The notes under the pieces are model-generated. The model saw nothing but the letters and a program-made list of their open reading frames with translations. It ran no database searches and had not been told where the DNA came from. Both the position numbers and the translations under genes were made by a program. From the NCBI GenBank assembly GCA_041940305.1, contig JBGTSJ010000021.1, positions 1 through 64,000 on the forward strand: a stretch of 64,000 nucleotides of DNA, written 5' to 3'. The stretch is from JBGTSJ01 sp041940305. Lineage in GTDB: Bacteria; Planctomycetota; Planctomycetia; Planctomycetales; Planctomycetaceae. Each line of letters starts with the position of its first letter. Positions within the stretch are counted from its first letter, which is position 1. Shown one piece after another: positions 1 to 9,463 of the stretch.

Positions 1-711
1 TCACTGCTGGTTCATCGCATCAACATCGCCCTCAGCCTGCGCGAGCGGCTTTTCGACAAGCCGTTCTACCGGCTGGTCTACGGCGATTCCGACCTGCTGC
101 CCGGCCTGGTGATCGAGAAGATGGAGTTCCGCAAGATCAACCAGAAGCTGATGGACAGCGTGAAGATCACGGACGCCGGCGAGACCGAGTTCGAGGTCGG
201 CGACGTGGTCCCGGCGAGCACCGTCGAGGAAGTGAACGCCCAGATCGAGGCGATGGACGGCAAGGTGGCCAAGTTCACCAAGCCCCGCCAGGCGACCGCC
301 AGCACGCAGCTGCTCGGCATCACCAAGGCGGCCGTCCAGAGCGAAAGCTTTATCTCGGCGGCCAGCTTCCAGGAGACCACCAAGGTGCTCACCGAGGCGG
401 CCCTCGCCGGCAAGACCGACGGGCTCGTCGGGCTCAAGGAGAACGTGATTCTCGGCCACCTCATCCCGGCCGGCACCGGGTTCCAGTCCCACCAGGATTC
501 GGAAGTCCGCATCCGTCCAGAAGCTCTCATGGAGCAGAAGATGGAGAAGGACCGCATCCTGCAGGCCCGGCGCGAGCTGCTCGCCGAGGAGGAGGACTAC
601 TCCGCCGCGGCCCGCATGGGGGACGAGAGCGTGCCGTCCCTCAAGGACCTGCTCGGCGGGGATGGGGACTACGGCGGCGGGGCGGGGGGGCAGCCTGTCG
701 GGGCGAATTGA
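1..711 (+). CDS. rpoC: DNA-directed RNA polymerase subunit beta' (C-terminal part)
   Basis: This is the 3' end of the gene for the largest RNA polymerase subunit; the 5' part lies outside the window. The frame is open from base 1 and ends at TGA 709-711, giving 236 visible residues. They match the RpoC C-terminus: the jaw/clamp-end segment with VIEKMEFRKIN, the QATASTQLLGITKAA helix, then SFISAASFQETTKVLTEAA and GLKENVILGHLIPAGTG, all hallmark stretches of the family. The tail is Glu/Gly-rich (GGDGDYGGGAGG), as is common in this subunit. It lies directly upstream of rpsL, the standard rpoBC-str arrangement. Confidence 0.97.
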   Translation, partial: SLLVHRINIALSLRERLFDKPFYRLVYGDSDLLPGLVIEKMEFRKINQKLMDSVKITDAGETEFEVGDVVPASTVEEVNAQIEAMDGKVAKFTKPRQATASTQLLGITKAAVQSESFISAASFQETTKVLTEAALAGKTDGLVGLKENVILGHLIPAGTGFQSHQDSEVRIRPEALMEQKMEKDRILQARRELLAEEEDYSAAARMGDESVPSLKDLLGGDGDYGGGAGGQPVGAN

Positions 712-720
712 GCGCCAGGA

Positions 721-778
721 ATGGTCATTGGTCAACGGGACGCCGCACCGAACTTCATTGACGAATGACAATTGACGC
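721..778. repeat. Heptad-type inverted repeat between rpoC and rpsL
   Basis: Two rc-type heptads (ATGGTCA, TTGGTCA) at 721-734 face three heptads (TTGACGA, ATGACAA, TTGACGC) at 758-778. GTCATTGGTCAA at 724-735 pairs with TTGACGAATGAC at 758-769 with one mismatch, so a stem-loop of 12 bp with a 22-nt loop is possible. There is no T tract, so it is not a classical terminator. Confidence 0.7.
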
Positions 779-813
779 GGTGGCATTTCCGTTTCTCGAA
801 CGTGTTCCACCGC

Positions 814-840
814 TTGACGTTCGAATCCGCCAACTATAGA
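814..840 (+). promoter_or_regulatory. Candidate sigma70-type promoter for the rpsL cluster
   Basis: TTGACG at 814-819 is followed by TATAGA at 835-840. The spacer is 15 nt, or 17 nt if TAGAGT at 837-842 is the -10. It lies about 75 nt upstream of the rpsL start and downstream of the rpoC stop. The motif match is good but the spacing is ambiguous. Confidence 0.4.
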
Positions 841-916
841 GTCTCCAGTTCAATCTGCAGCGCCCGGGGTGCCGACGTTGGCGGCCGGGCTTGTGTTGTC
901 TGACGAAATCAGCTCC

Positions 917-1288
917 ATGCCGACGATCAATCAGCTCATCCGCAAACCGCGGAAGAAGCAGTCCTCCAAGACCAAGACGCCCCTGCTCGACAGCTGCCCG
1001 CAGAAACGGGGTGTCTGCCTGCAGGTCCGCACGATGACGCCGAAGAAGCCGAACTCGGCTCTCCGGAAGATCGCTCGCGTCCGCCTGTCGAACGGCAAGG
1101 AACTCACCGCCTATATCCCGGGCGAAGGTCACAACCTGCAGGAGCACTCGATCGTCCTCGTCCGCGGCGGCCGCGTCCGCGACCTCCCCGGTGTGCGTTA
1201 CAAGATCATCCGCGGCGTGCTCGACACACTGGGCGTGGACAAGCGCCGCCAGGCGCGGTCGCGCTACGGCGCCAAGCGGCCGAAGTAA
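917..1288 (+). CDS. rpsL: 30S ribosomal protein S12
   Basis: S12 is part of the decoding centre of the small subunit. The 123-residue product has the family's usual length (about 124) and start (MPTINQLIRKPR). It carries the conserved blocks CPQKRGVCLQV, TPKKPNSALRKIARVRL, IPGEGHNLQEHS and PGVRYKIIRGVLDT. The frame is open upstream to 869, but the ATG at 917 gives the canonical N-terminus. It is the first gene after rpoC and is followed by rpsG, as in the str operon. Confidence 0.98.
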   Translation: MPTINQLIRKPRKKQSSKTKTPLLDSCPQKRGVCLQVRTMTPKKPNSALRKIARVRLSNGKELTAYIPGEGHNLQEHSIVLVRGGRVRDLPGVRYKIIRGVLDTLGVDKRRQARSRYGAKRPK

Positions 1289-1350
1289 CGAATGGTCGAC
1301 GGCGAGTGGCCGTTCGAAAAACCTCCCCGTCCGCGGATTCAGGCCGTTCC

Positions 1351-1385
1351 TGACCTCTGACCTCTGACCTCTGACCTCTGACCTC
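1351..1385 (+). repeat. Five tandem copies of a 7-bp unit
   Basis: TGACCTC is repeated five times without change in the rpsL-rpsG spacer, ending 5 nt before the rpsG start codon. No Shine-Dalgarno sequence is left room for between the array and the ATG at 1391. The TGAC core and 7-nt period match the repeats in other spacers of this cluster. Confidence 0.9.
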
Positions 1386-1390
1386 TGGAC

Positions 1391-1864
1391 ATGGCCAAAC
1401 GTTTCACCGCCAGCGCGACCCAGCTCAAGCCGGACCCCCGCTACAACTCCACGCTCGCCAGCAAGTTCATCAACTGCCTGATGTACGATGGTAAGAAGAG
1501 CGTGGCGATGCGGGAGTTCTACGAGGCGCTCGACATCGTGCACAAGAAAGTGCCCGAAGTCAGCCCGATCGAGGTCTTCACGGCGGCGGTGGAAAACGTG
1601 AAGCCCAGCGTGGAAGTCCGCTCCAAGCGCGTCGGCGGTGCGACGTACCAGGTGCCCACGCCCGTAAACCACAAACGGCAGCGGGCCCTGTCGATCCGCT
1701 GGATCCTCGCCGCCGTCCGCGGCCGCAAAGGGCGGCCGATCGCCCAGTCGCTGGCCGATGAGTTCGTTGCCGCGTACAAGCGTGAAGGAACGGCCATCAC
1801 CACCCGCGAGAACATCCACAAGATGGCCGACGCCAACAAGGCGTTCGCCCACTTCGCCTACTAA
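1391..1864 (+). CDS. rpsG: 30S ribosomal protein S7
   Basis: S7 nucleates assembly of the 3' head domain of 16S rRNA. The 157-residue product has the usual length and shows FINCLMYDGKKSVA, the VEVRSKRVGGATYQVPTPV block and the RWILAAVRGRKG helix, all diagnostic of S7. The ATG at 1391 lies only 5 nt after a tandem TGACCTC array, so a normal ribosome binding site is not visible. It is followed by fusA after a 359-nt structured spacer. Confidence 0.98.
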   Translation: MAKRFTASATQLKPDPRYNSTLASKFINCLMYDGKKSVAMREFYEALDIVHKKVPEVSPIEVFTAAVENVKPSVEVRSKRVGGATYQVPTPVNHKRQRALSIRWILAAVRGRKGRPIAQSLADEFVAAYKREGTAITTRENIHKMADANKAFAHFAY

Positions 1865-1880
1865 TCACCGGCCACAATCC

Positions 1881-1910
1881 AAAGCCCACGGGTTGCAACC
1901 CGTGGGCTTT
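1881..1910 (+). terminator. Strong hairpin after rpsG (possible attenuator or terminator)
   Basis: AAAGCCCACGGGTT (1881-1894) and AACCCGTGGGCTTT (1897-1910) are perfectly complementary, so a 12-13 bp stem with a tiny loop can form 17 nt after the rpsG stop. The stem ends in TTT but no longer U tract follows, so whether it terminates or only stabilises RNA 3' ends is open. Confidence 0.55.
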
Positions 1911-1935
1911 GCGCGTTGAATGCCCGATTGAAGAG

Positions 1936-2186
1936 GGAACCACGGAATACACGGAAGACACGGAAAAGGAACCGCGAAACAGGCAAAAACGGCGAAAGGA
2001 TGGAGCGGCTGCGGAGGATGATTGGCCAGGAGTGATCTGGATGGGGGTTGATCTGCCGTGCCCTGCCGTCCTTTATTGACCCGCTGGTGTCCCGGCTTTT
2101 TTTCGCGGCTTTCGCATATTTCGCGGTTCCATCGAGCAGTGCGCGATTGTCACTCATTCCGTGACTTCCGTGTATTCCGTGGTTCC
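1936..2186. repeat. Nested long inverted repeat filling the rpsG-fusA spacer
   Basis: The outer arms at 1936-1965 and 2157-2186 are 30 nt each with one mismatched position pair (GGAACCACGGAATACACGG on the left, its complement on the right). Inner arms GGAACCGCGAAA at 1968-1979 and TTTCGCGGTTCC at 2119-2130 are perfect 12-mers. The left arm is built of ACGGAA phrases spaced 9-10 nt. The 359-nt gap between rpsG and fusA holds this structure plus the 1881-1910 hairpin; no gene is seen. Confidence 0.75.
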
Positions 2187-2223
2187 ATCCGCCTGCTGAA
2201 CCGACTCGACTCCCGAGCGTCCG

Positions 2224-4315
<2,092 letters not shown>

Positions 4316-4317
<2 letters not shown>

Positions 4318-4336
4318 GGGCAGAGGGCAGAGGGGG
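4316..4336 (+). repeat. Short period-7 repeat overlapping the fusA stop
   Basis: GAGGGCA, GAGGGCA, GAGGGGG: about three 7-bp units that begin inside the fusA stop codon. The period is the same as in the other spacers of the cluster but the unit differs. Confidence 0.55.
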
Positions 4337-4493
4337 TTGCGACGGGGAACATGGCAGTCCAGGGGTAAAACGTCTTCCCGATTCGTTGACAACATTCGGG
4401 GGCGTTATTAGGATTCCGAGTTCCCAACGGTCCGGAGCGGTTCCTGTTGCAGAGTTCGGGCGCTCTAACCCATTACAGAGGTGACGGTTAAAC

Positions 4494-4811
4494 GTGGCTG
4501 GCAACGAGCGGATCAGGATCAGAATGGAGGCGTACGACCACTCCGTTCTCGATCAGTCGGCGACGGACATTGTCGACACGGCGAAGCGGACGGGGGCGGT
4601 CGTACACGGGCCGATCCCGTTGCCGACGCGGATTGAGCGGTACACAGTGCTGCGCAGCCCGCACATCGACAAGAAGTCGCGCGAACAATTTGAGATCAGG
4701 ACCCATAAAAGGGTCATCGACATACTGCAGCCGACGGGGAAAACCATCGACGCGCTGAACAAGCTGTCGTTGCCGGCGGGTGTTGACATCAAGATTAAGG
4801 CGACCGCCTAG
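4494..4811 (+). CDS. rpsJ: 30S ribosomal protein S10
   Basis: S10 is a small-subunit head protein and NusE antitermination partner. The 105 residues match the family (about 102-105), with RIRMEAYDHSVLDQSATDIV, the PLPTRIERYTVLRSPHIDKKSREQFEIRTHKR block (only part quoted) and ending VDIKIKA. The start is GTG at 4494, preceded by GAGGTGACGG at 4479-4488. It follows fusA directly, where most bacteria have tuf, and opens the S10 part of the cluster. Confidence 0.97.
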   Translation: MAGNERIRIRMEAYDHSVLDQSATDIVDTAKRTGAVVHGPIPLPTRIERYTVLRSPHIDKKSREQFEIRTHKRVIDILQPTGKTIDALNKLSLPAGVDIKIKATA

Positions 4812-5043
4812 TCGCCCCGTGCGTCCTGCCAGGGGACGGCCTTCGGGTCCGTTCCGGCGGGCGGCCGGGTGGAGAGCAGGCCGCGAGGCTTGTTCGGAAA
4901 AGAGGCCTTCGGGAGATGGCGGCTCCCCCGCTCCGCATCTGCGATGGGCGGCGAATGAAGGCGTATCTGCGGGTGGGGGCGAAGCCGCAGGGCGCGAATG
5001 CCACGTGTGTGGACCGCGCCCGCCGCACCTTGAGAGTGAGATC

Positions 5044-5790
5044 ATGCCGGTCGGATTGTTAGGTCGAAAAGTCGGAATGACGCAGGTCTACGGGGAGGAT
5101 GGTTCCATCATCCCTGTGACGGTGCTCGCCACTGGTCCGTGCACGGTGCTGCAGCTGCGCACGATGGACAGGGACGGCTACGAGGCGGTTCAGGTCGGAT
5201 TCGAGGAAAAGCTGAGCGACGCCGACAAAGAGCGCTCCGCCGACAAGCGGAACCGCCATCGTGCTTCCCGCTCCGAGCGCGGCCACGTCGTTCAGCTCAG
5301 CAGCAAGCGGCAGAAGCGCCGCCAGGAGGCGGGCGTCGAACTGCTGCCGAAGGCTGACTGCGAACCGCCCCGGTTCGTGCGGGAGTTCCGGACCGACGGC
5401 GAGGAGCACGGCTGTGAGGTCGGGCAGGTTTTGACGGCTGAGTTGTTCAATGAGGTGACTCACGTCGATGTGATCGGCACTTCGAAGGGCCGCGGCACGA
5501 CGGGCGTTATGAAGCGGCACAACTTCGCCGGACAGAAGGCCAGTCACGGAGCCAAGAAGATTCACCGTATGCCCGGCAGTATGTCGGCCCACGGCACCAA
5601 CCGCGGCTGGTGCGGTCGGATCAAGAAGGGAAAGCGGATGGCCGGCCGCTACGGCGCTGACCGCTGCACGATCCGCAACCTCCAGGTCGTGCGGGTTGAT
5701 GCGGAGAACAACATGCTGCTCGTCCAGGGAGCCGTCCCGGGGCCGAACGGCGGATACGTGCTGGTGCGGAAGACGAACAAGGTTGGGTAA
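5044..5790 (+). CDS. rplC: 50S ribosomal protein L3 (with insertion)
   Basis: L3 is an early assembly protein near the peptidyl transferase centre. The product starts MPVGLLGRKVGMTQVY at the ATG at 5044, preceded by GAGAGTGAG. It has the core TSKGRGTTGVMKRHNFAGQ and GSMSAHGTNRGWCGRIKKGKRMAGRYG blocks (quoted in part). At 248 residues it is about 40 longer than the usual 209. The extra residues form a basic insertion near positions 65-100 (KRNRHRASRSERG...SKRQKRRQEAG). The frame is open upstream to 4780, but that stretch is not L3-like. Confidence 0.97.
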   Translation: MPVGLLGRKVGMTQVYGEDGSIIPVTVLATGPCTVLQLRTMDRDGYEAVQVGFEEKLSDADKERSADKRNRHRASRSERGHVVQLSSKRQKRRQEAGVELLPKADCEPPRFVREFRTDGEEHGCEVGQVLTAELFNEVTHVDVIGTSKGRGTTGVMKRHNFAGQKASHGAKKIHRMPGSMSAHGTNRGWCGRIKKGKRMAGRYGADRCTIRNLQVVRVDAENNMLLVQGAVPGPNGGYVLVRKTNKVG

Positions 5791-5865
5791 TGCAGGTCGG
5801 ATGCTGGTCGTCGGTCCTCGGTTGCGTGGACTCGGGCGGCGGCAATCAACGGCAGTCATGTGTGA

Positions 5866-5900
5866 AACTGACAACTGAAAACTGAGAACTGACAACTCAC
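5866..5900 (+). repeat. Heptad repeat abutting the rplD start codon
   Basis: Five in-phase 7-mers, AACTGAC AACTGAA AACTGAG (first three), then AACTGAC and AACTCAC, end one base before the rplD ATG at 5902. No Shine-Dalgarno sequence lies in the normal window; the only GA-rich stretch is the CTGAGAA unit at 5882-5888. Confidence 0.9.
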
Positions 5901-5901
5901 C

Positions 5902-6540
5902 ATGATCTCCGCACCCATTCGCGATATGTCCGGCAAAGAGGTCGGCACGTACGAGTTCGATCCGGCGGAGCTGGCGTCGGGCATCAATAAGCAGCTGCTT
6001 CACGACGTCGTGGTGATGTACGAGGCGAACAAGCGCGTCGGCACGGTGGCGACGAAGTCGCGCGGCATGGTGGCCGGCAACAAGAAGAAGATGTACCGGC
6101 AGAAGGGGACCGGCCGCGCCCGCGCGGGCAACCGCCGCACCCCCATCCGCCGCGGCGGCGGCCATACGTTCGCGAAGGTGCCGAAGGACTGGAGCTACCG
6201 GCTCCCCAAGAAGGCGGTGCGGCTGGCGACGCGGATGGCGCTGCTCAGCAAGTTCCAGGACGGCGAGGCGATCGTCGTGGATCAGTTGTCGGTCGATCAG
6301 CCGAAGACGAGCGTGATCGCCGGCATGCTCAAGGCGTTCGGGTTCGCAAAGCAGTCGTGCCTGCTGGCCCTGGGGGGTGCGGACGCCAACGTCTGGCGTT
6401 CGGCGCGGAACATCGGCCGGCTGCAGGTGATGCCCTGCACTGATCTCAACGCCTATGACCTGCTGCACCAGAAGCAGCTCGTGATTACCAAAGACGCGAT
6501 TGACCAGCTCCGCCAGCGGAACGGCGACAGCGACAAGTAG
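5902..6540 (+). CDS. rplD: 50S ribosomal protein L4
   Basis: L4 is an assembly protein lining the exit tunnel. The 212-residue product is close to the usual 200-210. It has the L4 signature loop KMYRQKGTGRARAGNRR followed by P-IRRGGGHTFAKVPKDWSYRLPKKA and a C-terminal domain ending in LLHQKQLVITKDAIDQL. The ATG at 5902 directly follows a heptad repeat array, so translation may depend on coupling or on a non-SD mechanism. It is followed by rplW. Confidence 0.97.
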   Translation: MISAPIRDMSGKEVGTYEFDPAELASGINKQLLHDVVVMYEANKRVGTVATKSRGMVAGNKKKMYRQKGTGRARAGNRRTPIRRGGGHTFAKVPKDWSYRLPKKAVRLATRMALLSKFQDGEAIVVDQLSVDQPKTSVIAGMLKAFGFAKQSCLLALGGADANVWRSARNIGRLQVMPCTDLNAYDLLHQKQLVITKDAIDQLRQRNGDSDK

Positions 6541-6602
6541 AACCGGTTCAGAAGCCCGTTTTTTGCACACACACGGGTTTTCTGGCGCGGCAGTGAATAC
6601 CA

Positions 6603-6917
6603 ATGGCAACGACCGAAGCAACGACCGACACGCCGCTGATGGATCCCCATCAGGTGGTGCTGCGTCCGCTGGTGACCGAGAAGGGGACGCACCAGTCGGA
6701 GAAGCACAACGCCTATTCGTTCGAGGTTAGCCCGCGGGCGACCAAGGAAGACATCCGTAACGCGGTGGAAACGTTGTGGGACGTGCGCGTGACGCGCGTG
6801 CGGACGCAGAACCGTAAGGGGAAGCCCCGTCGCACCAAGCTGAAGATGGGCCACACCGGCGACTGGAAGAAGGCCGTCGTCGAACTGCACGAGGAAGACC
6901 GCATCGCGTTCTTCTAG
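6603..6917 (+). CDS. rplW: 50S ribosomal protein L23
   Basis: L23 lies at the tunnel exit and docks trigger factor and SRP. The 104 residues fit the family: VVLRPLVTEKGTHQSEKHNAYSFEV near the start, then the strand pair VTRVRTQNRKGKPRRTK and a C-terminal WKKAVVELHEEDRI. The start ATG at 6603 gives a short Thr/Ala-rich N-terminus before the LVTEK motif. It lies 62 nt after rplD in the normal S10 order. Confidence 0.96.
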   Translation: MATTEATTDTPLMDPHQVVLRPLVTEKGTHQSEKHNAYSFEVSPRATKEDIRNAVETLWDVRVTRVRTQNRKGKPRRTKLKMGHTGDWKKAVVELHEEDRIAFF

Positions 6918-6920
6918 GAA

Positions 6921-7015
6921 GTTGTCAGTCATCAGTGGTCAGTTGTCAGTAAACTCTGGCGGCTGACGCCTGGTGCTGGCAGGGAATCTGACAACTGTTA
7001 ACTGACAACTGAGAA
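6921..7015. repeat. Paired heptad arrays forming a long hairpin between rplW and rplB
   Basis: The left array GTTGTCA GTCATCA (6921-6934) and GTGGTCA GTTGTCA (6935-6948) faces the right array CTGACAA CTGTTAA (6988-7001) and CTGACAA CTGAGAA (7002-7015). Left and right are reverse complements of the same 7-mer type, so a roughly 28-nt stem with a 39-nt loop can form just upstream of the rplB start. Confidence 0.85.
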
Positions 7016-7025
7016 CTTTCTTCCC

Positions 7026-7883
7026 ATGGGTCTCCGATTCCTCAAGCCGACCACCGCCGGGCAGCGCGGCATGTCGGTCAGCGACTTCGCCGAGATCACG
7101 GACCGCAAAAAGCGGCGTGAGAAGAAGCTGACGGTGCGCCTGAAGAAGAAGTCCGGCCGGAACTTCCAGGGGAAGATCACCGTCCGGCATCGCGGCGGCG
7201 GACACAAGAAGCAGTACCGGATCATCGACTTCAAGCGCGACAAGGACGGCGTGCCGGCGAAGGTCGCCTTCATCGAATACGATCCGAACCGCTCGGCCCG
7301 CATTGCGTTGCTGCATTACCTCGACGGCGACAAGCGCTACATTCTGGCGCCGGAGGGACTCGAGGCCGGCGCGATGGTAATGAGCGGCGCCGACGCGGAG
7401 CCGAAGGTCGGCAATACGCTGCCGCTGTCGAAGATTCCGCCGGGCATGCCGATTCACAATATCGAGATGCAGCCGGGCAAAGGCGGGCAGCTCTGCCGCA
7501 GTGCGGGAACGGCCGCCACGATGAATGCCCGCGAGAAGGAATGGGCACAGATTACTCTGCCGTCTGGAGAGATCCGACGATTGAGCGCGACCTGCCGGGC
7601 GACGATTGGTCAGATTGGCAACGGCGACCATCAGAATATCAAATTAGGCAAGGCCGGCCGCAAGCGGTGGATGGGACGTCGTCCGCACGTCCGCGGCACG
7701 GCAATGAACCCGATCGCCCACCCGATGGGGGGCGGTGAAGGCCGCACGGCCGGCGGACGGCATCCCTGCAGTCCCACTGGAAAGCTGGCCAAGGGAGGCA
7801 AGACCCGTAAGCGTCGGAAGCCTTCGTCGAAGGCGATCGTTCGTCGCCGGAAGACGCGCCGTCACGGACAATTGATTACATGA
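7026..7883 (+). CDS. rplB: 50S ribosomal protein L2
   Basis: L2 is needed for subunit association and peptidyl transfer. The 285-residue product (usual about 275) starts MGLRFLKPTTAGQRGMSVSDF. It contains KITVRHRGGGHKKQYRIIDF, the GTAATMNAREKEWAQITLPSGE region, and the highly conserved C-terminal RGTAMNPIAHPMGGGEGRTAGG block that bears the functionally important His. It lies between rplW and rpsS, with repeat-filled spacers on both sides. Confidence 0.97.
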   Translation: MGLRFLKPTTAGQRGMSVSDFAEITDRKKRREKKLTVRLKKKSGRNFQGKITVRHRGGGHKKQYRIIDFKRDKDGVPAKVAFIEYDPNRSARIALLHYLDGDKRYILAPEGLEAGAMVMSGADAEPKVGNTLPLSKIPPGMPIHNIEMQPGKGGQLCRSAGTAATMNAREKEWAQITLPSGEIRRLSATCRATIGQIGNGDHQNIKLGKAGRKRWMGRRPHVRGTAMNPIAHPMGGGEGRTAGGRHPCSPTGKLAKGGKTRKRRKPSSKAIVRRRKTRRHGQLIT

Positions 7884-7885
7884 GG

Positions 7886-7999
7886 AGTTGCCAGTTAACG
7901 GTCGGCAGTTTTCGGTCAGGCGACTGGCGATCGGCAAACTGACAACTGATTACTGAGAACTGACAACTGACACTGTGAACCGTCAACTGTGAACTAAAG
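7886..7999. repeat. Facing heptad arrays in the rplB-rpsS spacer
   Basis: 7-mers of the type AGTTGCC, AGTTAAC, GGTCGGC, AGTTTTC begin 2 nt after the rplB stop. They face in-phase units AACTGAC, AACTGAT, TACTGAG, AACTGAC, AACTGAC from 7937 to 7971, followed by degenerate ACTGTGA, ACCGTCA, ACTGTGA to 7992. The arrays are roughly inverted relative to each other and fill nearly the whole 122-nt spacer. Confidence 0.85.
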
Positions 8000-8005
8000 A
8001 CTCCC

Positions 8006-8275
8006 ATGGGACGTTCCCTCAAAAAAGGCCCTTACGTCGACGAGAACCTGCTGAAGAAAATCGGCAGGCTCGACTCGGCAAATCGGAAGGAGCCCATTAA
8101 GACCTGGGCGCGGCGTTCGACGATCTCTCCGGAGTTCATCGGGCACACGTTCCTGGTGCACAACGGCCGGCACCACATCAACGTGTATGTGTCGGAAGAG
8201 ATGGTCGGCCACAAACTCGGAGAGTTCGCCCCCACGCGGACGTTCCGCGGTCACGGCGCCAAGGGATCGCGGTGA
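8006..8275 (+). CDS. rpsS: 30S ribosomal protein S19
   Basis: S19 is a small-subunit head protein that contacts S13 and the A-site tRNA region. The 89 residues match the family (about 92): MGRSLKKGPYVDENLLKKI, then IKTWARRSTISPEFIGHTF, then VGHKLGEFAPTRTFRGH. The ATG at 8006 gives the canonical N-terminus. It is followed by rplV after 64 nt, which hold a small GGTT/AACC-flanked CCCGCGGG palindrome at 8291-8310. Confidence 0.97.
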   Translation: MGRSLKKGPYVDENLLKKIGRLDSANRKEPIKTWARRSTISPEFIGHTFLVHNGRHHINVYVSEEMVGHKLGEFAPTRTFRGHGAKGSR

Positions 8276-8339
8276 TTACGAATCAGTGGTGGTTACCCGC
8301 GGGTGCAACCTGCGTGCATGACGGGGCAAGAGAATCGAA

Positions 8340-8684
8340 ATGGCGTTGATTCAGGCAAGTCATCGTTTTGCGAGGATTTCCGCGACGAAAGTCCGGCCGT
8401 TCGCGGACCTGATCCGCGGAATGACCGTGCAGGACGGGCTGAACGCGTTGCGTTATCACCCGAATCGCGGGGCCCGGTTTCTGGAGAAGGTGCTGCAGAG
8501 CGCGGCGGCCAACGCGGAAGATCGCGGAGCCCGCAACGTCGAGCGGCTGACAATCAAGGATGCCCGCGCGGACGGCGGGCCGATGTTTAAGCGCATTCGG
8601 CCGCAGGCCCGCGGCATGGCGTTCGTCATCCGCCGCCGGTTCGCCCATATTCACGTCGGCATCGACGTGCCCGACGTGGGATAA
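8340..8684 (+). CDS. rplV: 50S ribosomal protein L22
   Basis: L22 extends a beta hairpin into the exit tunnel. The 114 residues (usual 110-115) show ISATKVRPFADLIRGMTVQ, then LEKVLQSAAANAEDRGARN and the tunnel hairpin MFKRIRPQARGMAFVIRRR followed by HIHVGI. The start ATG at 8340 follows GGGGCAAGAGAATCGAA. It is followed by rpsC after a spacer holding a leader repeat. Confidence 0.97.
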   Translation: MALIQASHRFARISATKVRPFADLIRGMTVQDGLNALRYHPNRGARFLEKVLQSAAANAEDRGARNVERLTIKDARADGGPMFKRIRPQARGMAFVIRRRFAHIHVGIDVPDVG

Positions 8685-8695
8685 GGATGATGACC

Positions 8696-8724
8696 GTTTA
8701 GCCGCGACCCGCCAGGGGAGCGCG
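8696..8724 (+). repeat. Leader element copy 1, upstream of rpsC
   Basis: A 29-nt element starting GTTTAG with core CCGCGACCCGCCAGGGGAG and ending CGCG. Copies with few changes lie at 10127-10155 (before rpsQ) and 11300-11327 (before rplE). All are on the same strand, between ribosomal genes, 8 to 55 nt before the next start codon. Confidence 0.8.
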
Positions 8725-8761
8725 TGAGACAACGCCGGCCGAGTAAGAAATCGAGCATCAC

Positions 8762-9463
8762 ATGGGACAGAAAACACGACCTACCGGATTTCGGGTCGGC
8801 ATCGTCGAGGACTGGCGCAGCCGCTGGTACGCACCGAAGAAGGAGTTCGGCGCGCTGCTGGTCGAGGACCAGAAGATCCGCCGGTTCATCAAGGGGGAAT
8901 ACAAGTCGGCCGCGATCGAGAAGGTTGAGATCGAGCGGACGCGCGATCAGGTGGTGGTGCATCTGCACACCGCCCGGCCGGGAATCATCATCGGCAAGAA
9001 GGGGCAGGAGATCGACAATCTCAAGGCCAAGCTGGAGGATCTGACCGGCCGGCGGATGGAGGTGAAGATCGTCGAGATCAACAATCCGTTCCGCAGTGCG
9101 ACGCTGGTGGCGGAGGACGTCGCCCAGCAGTTGCAGAAGCGGGGGAGCTTCCGGCGCGCGATCAAGAAGACGCTCGACCAGGTGATGGAATCGGGCGTGC
9201 ATGGAGTGAAGGTGCAGCTCTCCGGCCGCCTCGGCGGAGCGGAGATGTCACGACAGGAAAAAGCCAGCCGGGGATCGATCCCGCTGTCCACTTTGCAGCG
9301 GCACGTGGACTACGGGTTCGCCATCGCGCAGACGGCCCAGGGGTCGATCGGTGTGAAGGTGTGGGTCGATCGCGGCAACTATACCGACGAGGAGAGCGGC
9401 GATGGCGTTAATGCCAAAGCGGGTGAAGCACAGAAAAAGCCAAAGAGGACGTATAAGAGGTAA
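8762..9463 (+). CDS. rpsC: 30S ribosomal protein S3
   Basis: S3 forms part of the mRNA entry channel. The 233-residue product starts MGQKTRPTGFRVGIVEDW. It has the KH domain (HLHTARPGIIIGKKGQEI, GIIIGKKG loop) and the C-terminal GVKVQLSGRLGGAEMSRQEK and GVKVWV blocks. The last 20 codons (GEAQKKPKRTYKR end) overlap the 5' end of rplP in another frame by 53-62 nt, an unusually large overlap for two essential ribosomal genes. Confidence 0.97.
   Translation: MGQKTRPTGFRVGIVEDWRSRWYAPKKEFGALLVEDQKIRRFIKGEYKSAAIEKVEIERTRDQVVVHLHTARPGIIIGKKGQEIDNLKAKLEDLTGRRMEVKIVEINNPFRSATLVAEDVAQQLQKRGSFRRAIKKTLDQVMESGVHGVKVQLSGRLGGAEMSRQEKASRGSIPLSTLQRHVDYGFAIAQTAQGSIGVKVWVDRGNYTDEESGDGVNAKAGEAQKKPKRTYKR

Noticed and set aside
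1351..1385. CRISPR array
   Set aside because: The repeats are 7 bp and have no spacers; they are a plain tandem repeat.
5059..6621. A 520-codon open frame on the minus strand across rplC and rplD
   Set aside because: Antisense to two clear ribosomal genes and without domain signals.
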